From: Mugil cephalus
Taxonomy: Eukaryota; Chordata; Actinopteri; Mugiliformes; Mugilidae
Assembly (NCBI RefSeq): GCF_022458985.1
Contig: NC_061782.1
Location: 13,905,672 to 13,969,671, forward strand
Length of the DNA: 64,000 nt
Direction: 5' to 3'
Position numbers and translations under genes: made by a program. Numbering within the stretch: position 1 is the stretch's first letter; every line of letters begins with the position of its first letter. Shown piece after piece: positions 14,101 through 27,505 of the stretch. The notes below the pieces were generated by a model. That model had not been told where the DNA came from. It saw only the letters and a program-made list of their open reading frames with translations, and made no database searches.

Positions 14101-17100
14101 GGGAATCTGCTTCACCTTGAGCTCAGTTACACAGGAGGAAATGGGTTTAATCTGTAGCCATCAACTGCTATCATTCTTGATTAATGGGTGCGGATGTTAG
14201 ATTGTTTTTACAGTATATATATCTTTTGCCAGTGGGGTGTCAGTGGGGGAAATGCCACATGGATGGAGAGAGATGCATGATCTTCCAACAAAGGAACTAG
14301 ACTCGAGCACCTTTTTTGAACTCTGTGGTTAAAATGTTGTAGTTTCATTGTCGCTGAATGCGTGCAAAAGTGTCGTAAAGATGCACCGAAATGTTCTGTG
14401 CAAGTGTTCAAAGATGACTAGTTAAATTGAATACGTTAAATGTGACGGGCCTAAGGTTGAACCTTGGGGAACACCGTTTGCTACATATGGAAGAGAGGAC
14501 ACTGTTGGAAGTCAGAAAAGTAGTTGTGAAACCAACATCCATGGCTTTTTGACTGGATCAGCTGCTAGTGAAGGATTAACAAACAGAGCAGCATTATGTT
14601 GTCGTTTTTTTTTTTGCTCAACACAGACACCATATCATAAGTTAGATCCCGTATTAGTGCTTTGCTTATTTTGATCCAAATCTGATGACTGACTGACTGA
14701 TTAGAGAGTAAATAGGGAACGCAAGGATCACTCACAGTACTCATGACTGTAGGAATTTTACTGGACAAAATTTTTTTGGAGACATGCCGAAGGCCTATCT
14801 GTAGGAAAACAGAGGATTTCCTGTTTTTTCTTTTTTTTTTCCAGTGGGAGAACATTTGCAGACATCCGCGTCTTTCAGTGCTGCTATAAATAATAAATAA
14901 TATTATTTAATGAACTGCCATTTTACTTCCTTGTTTTATGGCCATTGATTCAGCAGACGTTTCACATTTACCGGGCTGGTATCAAGCTGAGATGAACGTG
15001 TCAAGGACTAGTTTCTATACAGTGCAGGGATTCTACTTGAAATGTTAAAAATAATTGTGATCATTAAAGAACAAAAATACCTCGGAGCATAAAATGGCAC
15101 TGGCAGATTCTGGGATAGTGTTCGTGTCCATGAAAGCCGATGAGAACCAGATATGTTGGGGTGTGGTCCATTAAGTCTGAAGAAGTATGACGTAAGGAGT
15201 TAACCGATGGGAAAATGAAGTGTAGGTAGGTACATTTGCGTTTTGAATATGTCTCCTGGCATAACCATTATGTTACACTGTGGATGTCTTTGCTATGAAA
15301 TTCTGTCCTGTCCACCTTCACATCGTTAGGGGCCATCTGTTGAACACCTGACCAGGTGTGTTTCCTATATCATGTTCAGTGCCAGGTCATTTAAAGACGA
15401 TTAGATCACATTTTAAATTGTTTTTACAATGAATCAGATGCTAAAAACATTTAATGCCGTTTCAGCCGCTGGGTTTTGCAGCCAAGGTCTGTAGTGACCA
15501 ACTATGAGAGTGTGGATGGTTTAAAGTCTGAGAAGCTTAGTCACAGTCTGTTTATGCTTTCTTGCCAACATACATTAAATGTCAAAGGGCTCTTTTTGGC
15601 AGAGCCAGTCTCAAGGCCATAGCTGGATTATAGATACCCATACTACACTTCTGGGGCTGTTTCTTCTTTTTCTTTGGCTTTGTATTGCATGTGGCAGGTC
15701 ATTGCCACAGCAAAGGTTTCTATGGCGATGTGGGTCAACACAAACCCAGCCTGTGTTTCTCGTCACTGCCCACAGTTTTAGCTCATGAATGGTCTTTAGT
15801 CTCTGTGTTGTGACTTTTTGTCTCTATCGCTCTGTACTTTTGGATGCAGCATTCAAACGTCAGAGACATTTGGTTCAAATTCACATGTTGAGCTGCCAGC
15901 AAACAAATTCTGAATTGCAAAGAGGACACAGTCCAAATTTTACTCTTTTGCTCCCACCTCAACGCCTCACTTAATATTTAACACCTGCACTCTGAGATGC
16001 TGAGCCATCGGTGGGCCAGATTAAATATTTACCTGTAATGGCCAAGGTTTGGACTAAAACGCTGGTTTTATTGTTGAGAATCAGTCAATAAAGCAGTGAA
16101 AAAGACCAGATGCTCAGCTTCTGCGTTTTATTGCTTATTGACGTATTTTTAATTGGGACGACATTTTGCCAGCTACACCAAGTTGTGTTCACTAAATCTA
16201 AACTAGTCTTTGTACAAAAAGATGCTCCTTGCAAACATTTTTTCTTAATGTCATTGTTTCAGGGTACGTTTAAGGACAGGGGAGTATGGTGTGGGTCCAC
16301 CGGGTAAGGATTTGTCCCTGAGACAGTTGGGCTGTGATTGCTCTGTGAAGGGATCTTTTCACTCAGTTTATTGGGCCATTTAACTGCAACGCCCACGTCG
16401 GAGTGTTCTATGGGAGTGGAAGACGCACACACATAAAGCGCCTTTAAAAGGGAGACGCGCACACAAACACACACAGGCATATACGAAGGGGAGGGCGGGG
16501 TCGTGTGAGCCACTTACAATATAAATTACAGCTGGCATCTCTTCCCATTGCACTAAATCTGACTGTATGAATGTTTGACATTGTCTCACCAGACACTTAA
16601 ATCGTGCATGTACAGCCTGCAGATGCACTGAAGCGTGTCCTTCGCAAGGTCTCAGCCGTCGGGAGGCGGGGGAGGGACTTTGCAGTTTGGGCAGGCCTCA
16701 AGTTCATGTTGAATGCCATGCAGTGTGTCCTTAATGAGGGAGAGAGAAGATTAGCCTGTTTGCTCACTGGAGCCCGGAAGATTAGGCGATAGCAGGATGA
16801 GATAAAATGTGTCCGTGAGCATGGGCTTCGAGAGGGGCATGAGGGGGGTGATGTTTGGGTCAGATCTTACCTGCAATGGCATGAAGTGGAACGACACAAG
16901 TTGCGCGGCTTCCCTCATATGTTTGGTTACTGGTGTGTTCAAATGTATAAATGATGACGTGGCCTGTACGTGGTGGAATCAGTTTAGGATGACTGGTTCA
17001 CAGTCTTACTGCAAGGCAGAGCACTGAGCTAACAATACTAACATGCAAACGTTTTACAGGTATCTTATATATAGTTTACAATTTATAGCTTTGGTTGGTT

Positions 17101-20100
17101 GGTTGTAATAGTGTAGTACTACAGCAACATTTGTTGCGGTTTAGGGAATTTAATGCAAAATATAGTTATTTATAAATTTTACTAAAAGTTTAAAATATCA
17201 GGGGACGCTTGAGGACCTGTAGGTTTTCATCTCAAATCTAATTACAATCTGCTCATGAGTTGAGAAATTGTGTGGCCCACAGCGCTGATCTAATAAACAT
17301 TCCCATCTCCAGTGCCCCCACCCTCCAAACGGTGAGACTAATAAGCATGCAGCACAACAGACAACAATTTAAATTAATGTGCAGTGTGGTAAAACTTACA
17401 GGAAATTTGCTGTAATCTTTAACACACCAAATTAAGACCTGTTTTTTGTGTCACATGTTTTCTTCTATCGGCTGCTGGTAATGATTATGGATTATTGCCC
17501 TCGTGCGGAACTTGTTTGCTAAAAAACGAAAATGTTAAGAAATGCCAGCTAAATGGTTGAAATGCAAGATGATATACAAGCGCGCCTGAATACGTGTGTG
17601 GTCGCTCGTCTGAGGGCATGTTTGTGATCAGAGCAAAGCCTCGTCTCATTTATTATATACAGAACAACATATACGACGTGTTCGAACACGAGGACAAGGT
17701 CAAGTGTCGTAAAGGTTAACGGGTACGTCTGGCCTTTAAATGGCTAATGTTAGTTTAACATTATGTCCTATCCAATTAAGTCATAAAAATAGTTCCGGTC
17801 TTTGTGAAATTGCAGGAGTTAAAAAAAGAACATCTTTTTTTTTTGTTTGTGTTCAGGAAAAATCATTAAGATATAGAAAAATAGTCAGATCAGGCGGAGA
17901 AGTAAATTGATCATCTGCTGGGAAACCTTTGGACCTGACATCCGTGTGGATGTTGCTTAGACATGTACCACCCACCTAGACCAGACGAGACACCCCCACC
18001 CCATAGCGATGACACTCCTTGGTGGCAGCAGCCATCCCCAGCATGATGCAGCCTGACACAAACACGCACACACACAAAAATGATTTAGGAACAACTCAAA
18101 AAACATGGAAAAACAGCACAATGTGTCGACCTGGCCTCCAAAGCCACTAGATCCCAAACTGATCAAGTATCTGTGGGATGAACTGTAACAAGCCAGATCC
18201 ACAGAGGCCCCTCCCCTCAACCCGTAGGACCCAAAGACCTCAACTAACAACATCCTGTTACCAGACACCCCCAGAAGGCCCACGTCCATCCTCTGATGAG
18301 CCACAATATTAAACAGGTGGTCATAATGTTATGCCAGAACGATGTATAGTGGTTCAACAGTCCTGTATGGTGTCATTGGTGTCAGTGACAGTTTCTTCCA
18401 GGAGACTGAAGGTAATGAAATCATGTATGAAATGGGACTCATGCGGCTCTGAGGCTTTGCTAACAACACAGCCATGTGAATACATGTGGCATTGATCAGT
18501 GTCAGCAGGCAACAGCATCTCAGAGGAGACGGAGGAGAGAAGGTCCCTGTCAGTCATCTCCGCAGTGTGAATACTCAGGCTCAGACATTTTTCATTTTAT
18601 CCTCCAGGCAGCCGTTTATTCTCACATGGAAACTTTATGACACGGGAAGAAACGTGTGTTTTTTAGTTCTGCGCCGGGCGCGAAGCAAAGCATGGGCTTC
18701 ACACTGTATTTAAGTGCTGTGGTGAACACTACTAAAATAATAAGATTTAGGTCATTGCTTTGCTTTATTGTTATACTTCCATATTATTCGTGGTATGCGA
18801 GAAGAAATGTGTGCAGCAGATGTGGTGATATCATGACTTTTATTCCCCGGAGCAATAAAACACTGAATCTGACACTGGCCGTAATGAAACTCAATATTAT
18901 ATACAGCTCAGTCTTTTGTAAAAAAAAAAAAAAAAAAAAAAAAGTTTGGGTAGGATGCGCCTTTATTTCAGAAGTCATTGCACTTAAGTGGAACTAACCT
19001 CTGTTATTCACTACAGCCTTTTTTATTGGCTTGTGTTGAACTGCTTCTCCCTCCAACTTGCCTCAACACAAGTCTCGTCTCCCGTTTGACTCTCAAGCTG
19101 CCATTTCCCTCCCCTCGTCCTTGTGGCACAGGGTTCGGTTGCCATGGCACCCAGCTGGGTATTCATGCTGTGTATGACAAAGGGTGTAATGTCGGTGGCC
19201 CGGTCTTGGATTACAGGAACACAGAGGTGCGTTTCCCTCTGGAGAGAGACCTCTGTGAGACGGTAACAACGGTGAAGCTCTCCGACGGTCACGCCTGCTA
19301 ATGTTAGACTCAATAAGCACTAATCCTCACATTACACCCAAGTTTTTTCCCACAAATAAACCGCTACAGGTGTATTTTTTTTCCTTGTCTCACACCTACA
19401 TTGTTAGACAGTGCCGCCGTCCAACAACAAAATTTAACCGCATGACGTGAGGGAGACGTGTTCTTGCTTGGACCTATTCATGTTTTTTTAGAGGACAGAT
19501 CATGTGTCTGACAGGATATCCTGCTCTGAACCAGGACAGGGTTGGAGGATGTCGCTCGGCCTAACGAAATTACCCCCGTGCACAGGGAATCACTAGTTTA
19601 TTGATTCCCAGTGCTAAATTATTTGTCTTCAGCTATATCCATGCTGACCTTTTGACTGTTGTCTGTGGTTTTAAGTGGTTGCTATGTGGCCAGCCCACCA
19701 GGCATTCCTATAGGAAGTCGACAACAATGGGGAGTTAAGTCGACGGCACTAATTCACTGCCCAGGGAGACAGCCGCTGAGATATGCACTCAGAGGTTCAG
19801 TCAGATTAACGTCTTGTCTCGACTGGGGAAAGGCAGATGTTTCATTTAAAGAAGGAATCAGCTTCCACTCACCTGACTGCAACGATAATCGTTATTTGTT
19901 CTGACGTTGCTTGACGTATAAGAATATTTACAGTTTACAGTTGCAGCTAAAGTGCAGAAAGTTACAGAATAGCAATAAACATCTTTGAGGCAACTTTTCA
20001 TTTATTAGGATGAGAAAAAGGTATTTTTTTTGCAACTTTTTGTTCCATTTGAACCATTTCCAGCAATCAGACTCTGAAAGTTTGGGGTTTATTCCAGTAA

Positions 20101-23100
20101 ATTTGTCTCTTCTTCTCTTTTTTGATCAGTCTGATCAAAATTGCCAGTTCTCTGTACATTGCACTCAACATTTTTCCACTATTTTAATCATTATCCGGTT
20201 GTGAAACAAAAGACTGAAATTCACACCTGTTGTGAAGACGTGAAACTACATTTTATATCTGTGTGCATTAATACGTTTGGACTATGCATATTTCAAACTC
20301 TGATTGGGCTGATTTTTATCAGTCAAATCTGGCAGCGCTATCCGAGGTCGCGATGCACATGTGCAGAACCAAAAAAAAAAAAAAAACGTGAGTAATTACA
20401 TGTTTCTTATCAAACCCGTCCCAAACTTGCCTGGATCTGTCAGCGTGCGTGTGTGTTCTGTCATGCTTCACGCTGGCAGGTATTTGATTAGTTGTTTATT
20501 TTCCCCACCTCTGACACGAGTGGTTCAAGTGTGAGGGTTGTAAATGTTTAGTTTGCGTCGAGTGTGAGCTTGGCAGCGTTTTCGCCGAGTGCCCTCGAGC
20601 TGACGGGAGAACCACTCGCAGGCGCGCACACACGCCACATGTTCAAGCTTAAGTCTGCATTCACGGATTCATGCAGCAACTGTTGCTGTCAGCACAACTG
20701 GGAACTTGAAATCGTGTGTGTGCGGGAAAAGGGTTTCAGACTGTATCTGAATGTAATTACACGTGTATGTGTGGCAGTTTTGCGCAAGTTTGTACTCAGG
20801 TCTCGTTTCGTGATGTGTTTTTTTGTGATCTCTTCCCTTTTTTTTTTCACTCGGTACACGTCGTTGATTAATGTGGTGTAGCTGATTAACTAAAACCAAT
20901 TTTCCAGCTCTGTGCGTAAGGTTGTGTTCATGCCCTTGTGTCGGCTGTTCATGGGAGTGGGGGAGTGGGGGGGTGGGGGGTGGTTGTGTTTGTGGTAACC
21001 CAGCCCAGATGCTAATCATTCATCAGCAGTGGAATCTCAGTCGTAAATGTCACTCTTTGTGCTCTTTACACGAGTGTATTCTTTTGAAGAATTAATCCAG
21101 AAAGCAGACTGTATTGTTAGTATGTCACTTTATGAGATGACCTTTGTTAAAAGTTTCTTTTAATACTCAAGGGTTCTCCGCACAGCAACAAAACCCACAA
21201 TCCTTTCCTAAACTAGGCCTGACTCCAACTATCATATATATGAACTTAAATGTTTAAGCTTGAAATCAACGATCTAAAGTTCTGTGTTTGTTTTAAAATA
21301 AACATTTCCACTAATGTTGTCCATAAACACAGCCATCGGATTGTGTGGCTCCTGCCTCAGTACTCAACATTTTATATCTTTCAGTAGAGAAGAGAGGAGA
21401 CATCTTTATTGAAAATTTTGCTTCTTTCCTTCCAGGGACTCTGGTTATATTGATGCTATAAATTGTCTCTTGTCTCTTGAACACATTGATCAAATTAGAG
21501 ACTTTCATGTCACCCAGTGAGGTCATCAGCTATTCTGTATCCCAGTCTGCAATCAGTTTTGAAGTCCTCTTCTATTATTGTTCTTCACTATAGGCTTTGC
21601 CCCAAAAAAAAATCTGTTTGCCTGAAAGGAACTTAACCGCCGCATGTTGCTTCAATTAGGTCTCCCATGTGTGAAACTCGTGATTGTTTTTGATACTGAA
21701 CTGAAATGTTTCTAAAATGTCTGGTGAGCTTAAAAAGCCGCTTCGTTTTATGATTTAAAAGCTCTGCGGCTTCTGTCTAATGGGCTCCTACAGTTTGTTT
21801 GTGTGTCAGAGGAAGACTGTCAGTCGGCGGAGTCCTGAGGATCCGTGGGACTGTCTTGCGGGGTACACGTGTACAGAATGAGATTCATGCTGTTTCTCAC
21901 AGAGACAAATGTTTCCAAGAGTGTCTCTGTCCTTTATCATGGTCTCTCTCACTTTCAGTAACGTGTTTGTCTAAGGGCAGCTCTTAGACGTGTAGTGGTG
22001 TGTGATATGGGGGGCAGGATATCTGATCTGCCCAGCAGGCAGACCTGTGGTCATTTCTGTGGGAGTAATGGAATTCGGTGGTCTGTCCCTGCGCTGATGG
22101 AATTTCAAAAGCAGTCAGGCATGGTTCATATAACTCATATAAATAGACCACTTTGGTCATGATTTAGAAGGCGGTCTGGACAGGAATGTCAGCTCTACTA
22201 CTATGAGATGTTTTTGTTGGCAGCATAAGTCAGGAAGAGACCTCCCTGACCCAGGTGTGTTTATATCTCCCACCTGTTTCACCCTGTCATCTTCTGCTGT
22301 GTGTTTCAGGTGACCTGTCCCCGGTGCAGATGTCCCCAGTTCCTCAGTCCCAGTTCATTCCCTTGGCTGAGGTGTTGTGCTCAGTCATCTCGGACATGAA
22401 CTCCTCCCAAATCACTGTCAGCCAGGAAGCGCTTGTCAACCAAATGAGCAAAGCCCATCCAGGTAATCCATAAAATATGGCCTCGGGCTGCTTGTTAAAG
22501 GAATACCGTGACGTTTTGGCGAATGTGCTTATTGCGTTCTGGTGAGAGACTAAGTCGAAGAAGATTGATAACACTCTCACATCTGTCTGTTAAATATTAA
22601 AGGTATAGCCATCAGAAAGTTGGCTTAGCTTAGCAAAAATGGCTGGAAAACAGCTGCCCTGGCTCTATTTAAGCAATAAAATCTGCCTACCAGCACCTCT
22701 AAACCTCATTAGTTGACTTAATGTATCTCATTTGTTTAATTTGTTTAAAAACTGACATTTATTGGCCAGGCTAATTTTTGGCCAAATGCAGTAACTTCCA
22801 TGAAATTCTCGGTAATATACGTACAATAATCCTCTGTAAAACTGCAAGTTCTCATTCTGAAGACTTCTTTTCCAAATTAAACAAACAAGCATGAGAAATT
22901 GTGCTATTAGGGAGGTGCTCGTTGTGGAGAGCAAGGAAAGCCGTTTCCAGTATTTGTTCTAGATCAAGCTGCTGGTAGCAGCTCCACATATGATGAGAGT
23001 TGGGGGTCTTCTTAAGTCCACAAGTCCCCATCAGAACGGAATAAGCATGTTTCCCAAAACATCCCTTTCTTTCACATTGTCTTTAACATAATTTCCCTTT

Positions 23101-26100
23101 TTTCTGTGCCTCAGGGATAACCATCCCCACCCAGGACATCCTTTACAATGCTCTAGGCACTCTGATCAAGGAGCGCAAGATTTACCACACAGGCGAGGGC
23201 TACTTCATCGTCACACCTCAGACCTATTTCATCACCAACAACATGGTCCGAGAGAAGAACTGGTGGGCGTCTGGTTCAGGAGATGACCCTCCTTTGCCTC
23301 CTCCCGTTACTTACCTGCTGAGCAACGACATCTGCGCCGAGACCCCTCAAACTCTCCCAGTGGCCCACTGCAAGTCGTGCAGCTGTTTCGGCCCTGTTCA
23401 AATTTCCTCCAATATCGCCTCCACCACTGCAACAGGCACCGTCCCTCCCTCCACTGTCCCAGACCAGCATTCAGTATCCGTGTCATTGAGCGAATGTACA
23501 GGAAAGAGCTTAAAGTGGCCGCGACCCTTGGACCACAAACCGACAGTGCAGCATCAGTCCACCTCTACAGCGGCGGACTGTCAGGCGAGCGAAATCAGCA
23601 AAACAACAGCCACTACGACCGCCACCGGTCGTAAAGAGAGCAAGCCAGGGAGGAAATTTGGTCTCAGTCTGTTTCGCCGGAATGCAGGTAAAAAGGAGAA
23701 GCCAAAGAAGGAGTACGTGTCATTTTCAGGCCAGTTTCCACCAGAAGAGTGGCCCGTCAGAGACGAGGACGACCTGAACAACTTGCCCCGGGATCTGGAG
23801 CACGCCATCATCAAACGCATCAACCCCGAACTGACTGTGGACAACTTGACACGGCACACCGTCCTAATGAAGAAGCTGGAGGAGAGAAAGGAAAGTAGGA
23901 TAGAAAGAGTGCTGGACAAGGGTCTGGATAAAGACGATAAGGGTGTTGACAAGGGAATGTCTACTGAGATCCTAGCCTTCTCAAAACCCAGGCACCATCA
24001 CTCGTCTAAGGCGATGGCCGGGAAAAAGTCTGCGCAGAAGACCTCTCGCAGCAAGCGGAGGGCCCACTCTTCCAGGGAGAAGCAGAAGGAAAGGGACAGG
24101 GTTAAGAGTAAGGCTCCCATATGTGCTGACAATTATCCAGAGGGGGAGGATTTGATCCCTACCCGGCTCAGAGGGGAAATCCCTGTTGATGAACCGGATC
24201 AAGTGGAAGAAGGTGGAACTGTTGAGGGAAAATCTCTTTATAAGAAACGCATTGAAAACCCTTTCCAGACTCATCCAATCAAAGAGGCCGAGAGCGTAAT
24301 TCCCGGCACACGAGAGCATAGAAGGCGGGAGGTGAAAGAGGGCAAAGCTTCGGGGCCCGGGAGGAAGGAACGAACGAGTCACCGCTCGAAATCCTGGGAC
24401 CCGCATCGAGCCAAAGTGTTGGCAGCAGATGGGGAGAATGCGGTGAAATTCCCCACATCTGAGGACAGGTATGACTGTGGCCAAGAGAGGGACTTCACTG
24501 CTGAGCATCTGCCCCAATCTGACATGAAGCCCAACAGAGAACTTCCACTGGACTACGGCTCAGCCTATCCGCAGAGCAGCACGCTCCGGATAGATGACAA
24601 GATCCGACATCAGAGGGAAGGGAAAGACGAGTACAGTGGTGTCCCGGGCCACAGTCAGAATACAGACGACAGTGCTGCTAATATCCAGCAATACTCCAAT
24701 ACTAATCCCATTATCTCTACTCATCCATACGAGCCTGTCATAAACAACTCAAATCTGCCCTGGCACAAGGCGCCTTTACAGCGGAAACACTCCCTCAGAC
24801 TCTCTAACCCTCAAAGAGATGATGTTCAGAGGTCTGAGGACCTCTCTGACAGCACAGCCACCCTAGACCAACCGGAGAAGAGAGTTGTCACTACTAGTAA
24901 CAGAGAGAAAAGGGTCACGAGGCAGGGAGAAAGGCTGGATCTGACACCCGACGGCCCTCCCTTAATAACAGACACTGACGGCTTTATAGAGGACGACTAC
25001 AGGCTCTATCAGAGAGCAGCTGAGCACGAGGATGACGACGCCTGCAGCTCATTGTGCCTGAACGAGGATGAGATTATCGATGCTGCGAATGACTACCGCA
25101 CAGGTGTGGCCGACTATCATTTGCACTATCAGGAGCCCCACAGCCACTACTACAAACCCAACTTTCACCAACCGCAAGTCGACTTAGTTCAAGACTCAGC
25201 GGGAAGCACTTTCAAAGATTTGAACGCCCCAGCAAACCAGAGGGAGGCGTCCGTCAGCCCCATCAAAGGAGAGACCGGCTGGAGGCTCCATCATCCCCAT
25301 CCGAGCACCCAAAGTGAATCCAGCCCCAGACGAGGCACGTTGTTTCAGGGGGAGAGGCTGCGCGAGGCCAACCTCGACTGTGAAGTCGCAGACAGCAGCA
25401 TCTTCGACTACTGTCAGGCCAGCGAGATAGACTCGGACACGGAGACCGTCCGGAAGTCGGCCGACGAGGGTGATGGTGAGTCCGCTCACTGGGCGGCGGA
25501 GGCGGAGGAAGCGCGAGGGGAAGAGTTCGATGGGAAGAGCGTCCCTCAGACCCACAGAGCCGTTCTGAGCATGCCCAGTGGAGGCAGAGGGGCAGAGACG
25601 GGGGAGACGGTGGAAATAGGAGAGAACCAGAGCATCACGGGAGACAGTGGCATAGATTCACCTCGGTGAGTGACTCTTGTAATCTGATTTAGAAACTGTG
25701 ATATTCTGTTTTATCTTCACACACTGAGACGGCTGGTTTCTTCTCATTGCTGCTGAAGTTACTGACAGAGCTGACAGGCTAAAACAGACGAATATCTTTT
25801 ATGCAGATTAAAGATGAAAGCTTGTTATCACTCAGCCGAGCTGCACTTCTTCTTACAGTCAGTGTTTTTACCAATTTACACATCTCAAGCTCATGTCTCA
25901 GCCCACACCAGACTGTTTCACCCACATATCTGGAGGGAACATAAACACTGCACTGAGGTTAGTTAACCTCTGGGTTTCATGCCTGCGGTTGGCCTTACTC
26001 CCAAGTTGTGTTTTTTTCCTTTAAGGTAAATTGCAATAAAGCTGAACAAACACCTTGTGGCCAATTATAGCATCCAGTATTTGGACAGCAGGGAGTCATT

Positions 26101-26428
26101 GCTAATAATTACGTGTAATTGCCGCGCAGCACTTAAGCCCTCATATTATAATCAAAGAGGAAGAAAAGACTTATTTTCTGACATTGAACTCGATGTGCAC
26201 CCCGGTGTGTGTGCAGGTAAGAAGATGGAGCGAACCAACGTGTCATTCAAACGGTGTGTTTTGCCCCCCCGCAGGACCCGCGTCAGCCTGGCCTCCAGCA
26301 ACACCGTCATACTGGAAGGTCTCAAGAGAAGAGGCTTTTTGCAAAACCTGGAGAAGCTGCATTCGAAGAGCAATGCCATTCGACCACAGAGCTCACTGCT
26401 GCAGCTCACTCCTGTCATGAACGTATAG
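8119..26428 (+). CDS. stox1: storkhead-box protein 1 (winged-helix)
   Basis: Four coding exons: 8119-8449, 22310-22462, 23115-25665 and 26275-26428. All introns are GT-AG, and the joined frame gives 1062 residues, near the length of mammalian STOX1. Exons 1 to 3 encode the conserved N-terminal region and winged-helix storkhead domain. Exon 3 opens with a stretch ending in [20 protein letters not shown] just before residue 205. Further on are a basic KKEKPKKE segment (about 354-361), the [13 protein letters not shown] block (about 369-381), a long low-complexity charged middle, an acidic EDDDACSSL patch near 800 and the GDSGIDSPR motif split by the last intron. The end [10 protein letters not shown] resembles STOX1 rather than STOX2. 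Known STOX1 is a DNA-binding regulator linked to trophoblast and cell-cycle control; a fish role is inferred only from homology. The start is the first ATG of the family-like N-terminus. Confidence 0.93.
17939..18335 (-). mobile_element. Tc1-like DNA transposon remnant (copy 1)
   Basis: The complement strand matches, with scattered differences and indels, a second copy at about 49951-50340. Shared blocks include GGATGTTGTTAGT, GGTCTTTGGGTCCTA, CCCACAGATACTTGATCAG and GGCTGCATC.TGCTGGGGAT. The right edge on the plus strand reads ggtggtcataatgttatgcc, the terminal sequence I associate with a widespread teleost Tc1/mariner family. Only one half of the element is present and no intact transposase frame remains. 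The 115-residue open frame inside it runs on the minus strand and lacks transposase motifs. Confidence 0.7.
18920..18943. repeat. A24 homopolymer
   Basis: Uninterrupted run of about 24 A in stox1 intron 1. No retroposed sequence was identified directly upstream, so it may be a simple tract rather than an insertion tail. Confidence 0.85.
22496..22900 (+). repeat. dispersed teleost repeat in stox1 intron 2
   Basis: Begins about 34 bases after the exon 2 end. It contains the blocks ggcttagcttagcaaaaatg, cagctgccctggctct, and ctgcctaccagcacctctaaa followed by a gttt-aat rich stretch. I recognise these as a medium-reiterated repeat common in percomorph genomes. Exact ends are uncertain. It is non-coding. 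Confidence 0.6.
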
Positions 26429-26533
26429 CAGGCCCAGAGCTTTCTGTTGGGAGATCCAGTAATGGTTGCTTACCTCCTCATATTACAACAGGGGTCTGTG
26501 TACAGATGTACAGTGTATATTTTTCTTTTTGTA

Positions 26534-26539
26534 AATAAA
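26534..26539 (+). terminator. stox1 polyadenylation signal (proximal)
   Basis: AATAAA 106 bases after the stox1 stop codon. A second AATAAA lies at 26735-26740, so two 3' ends are possible. Confidence 0.65.
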
Positions 26540-26734
26540 TTTAAAAGCAATATGTTGTGATTTATCCATTCATAGGTAACATTAGGTGTGTGCTGTTAAA
26601 TGGTGCATGGTGTATTGACTGCCTTTTATGTGTCCATGTACAGTTTTCTTTTACTACACTAGTCAAAATGTTAATAACAGCAGTATTGCTGTATGCGATT
26701 GCATTTTTTTTCCTGTCGTGTAGCAGCTTCTACA

Positions 26735-26740
26735 AATAAA
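26735..26740 (+). terminator. stox1 polyadenylation signal (distal)
   Basis: AATAAA about 310 bases after the stox1 stop codon. It is followed by a GT- and T-containing stretch, as expected downstream of a cleavage site. Confidence 0.6.
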
Positions 26741-27505
26741 AGCATATGTTACCAAAGTGCCTTTCACGTCTCCGTATTGCTCTTTACAAAAGAAGCCAAA
26801 AAAAAGGACCATTTTTATCAAGAGGTACATTTATCTTCATTCTTTATCTGAGCATATTAATCAAACCAAACTCTAGGTTTCAACAAAAATATAAGCTTTT
26901 CCAGATGGGGGGGGGGGGGTTGTCTTGGTGTGAAGAACAGCCCAGTGTAAATATCAGTGATTTAAACCAGAGCTCCTCTCTGCACCAGGACGGCTGATAA
27001 CCTCTTTATTTCTGAAGGTTACAGTGACAGCGGATGCCAGCCTTGAACGTCTGCCTCTACTAAATTCGACCTCCAGCTGTGGAGAAATGTAAACCGTACG
27101 CGGGGGAGACCTTATGTTGATGGTTTTGTGCAGGTCGTGGGCCATTCCCAGGAGTTTTCCCTCTTCTAGATTTAATTACAGTTTTAACGGTGCTGCTCCT
27201 ACTCCTGCAGACTCGGTCAGTTTTGGTGAAGTCTAAAATGTTCCAGCTGTAGAAAGGATAAGACTCCTATTAAAACTGCAGGTAAACGCCGGAGGTAGGC
27301 AGCAGCTCCACATCGGAAATCTCCATACCTTCTTTGGTCAATGGTAGGGTGACACCATGTGGACGAACTGTGGAAGTACATGCACCAGAGATCTCACCCA
27401 TCATACACCAGTCTCAAAGAATAGATCATCCTAATAAAAGTATAGGCATATCTGTGAGGTTGACTGCTTCTTCATTGACTGAACACCACAAGAGAGTCAA
27501 CAACC

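Larger units (their letters stand above)
8450..22309 (+). other. stox1 intron 1 (13.9 kb)
   Basis: Donor gtatgt and acceptor tttcag bracket this intron. It contains homopolymer runs, a 24-base A tract at 18920-18943 and one Tc1-like transposon remnant near 18 kb. No internal exon with a recognisable protein was seen. Long first introns of developmental regulators often hold enhancers, but nothing here could be assigned as one by eye. Confidence 0.7.

Noticed and set aside
14440-14510. Possible LINE fragment around 'ttgaaccttggggaacacc'
   Set aside because: The phrase resembles some fish retroelement 3' regions, but the similarity is too short to name a family.
17957-18304. 115-codon minus-strand open frame near 18 kb
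   Set aside because: Lies within the Tc1-like remnant and does not carry a transposase motif in that frame.
23981-24517. 178-codon minus-strand open frame inside stox1 exon 3
   Set aside because: Shadow of the long coding exon, with no recognised domain.
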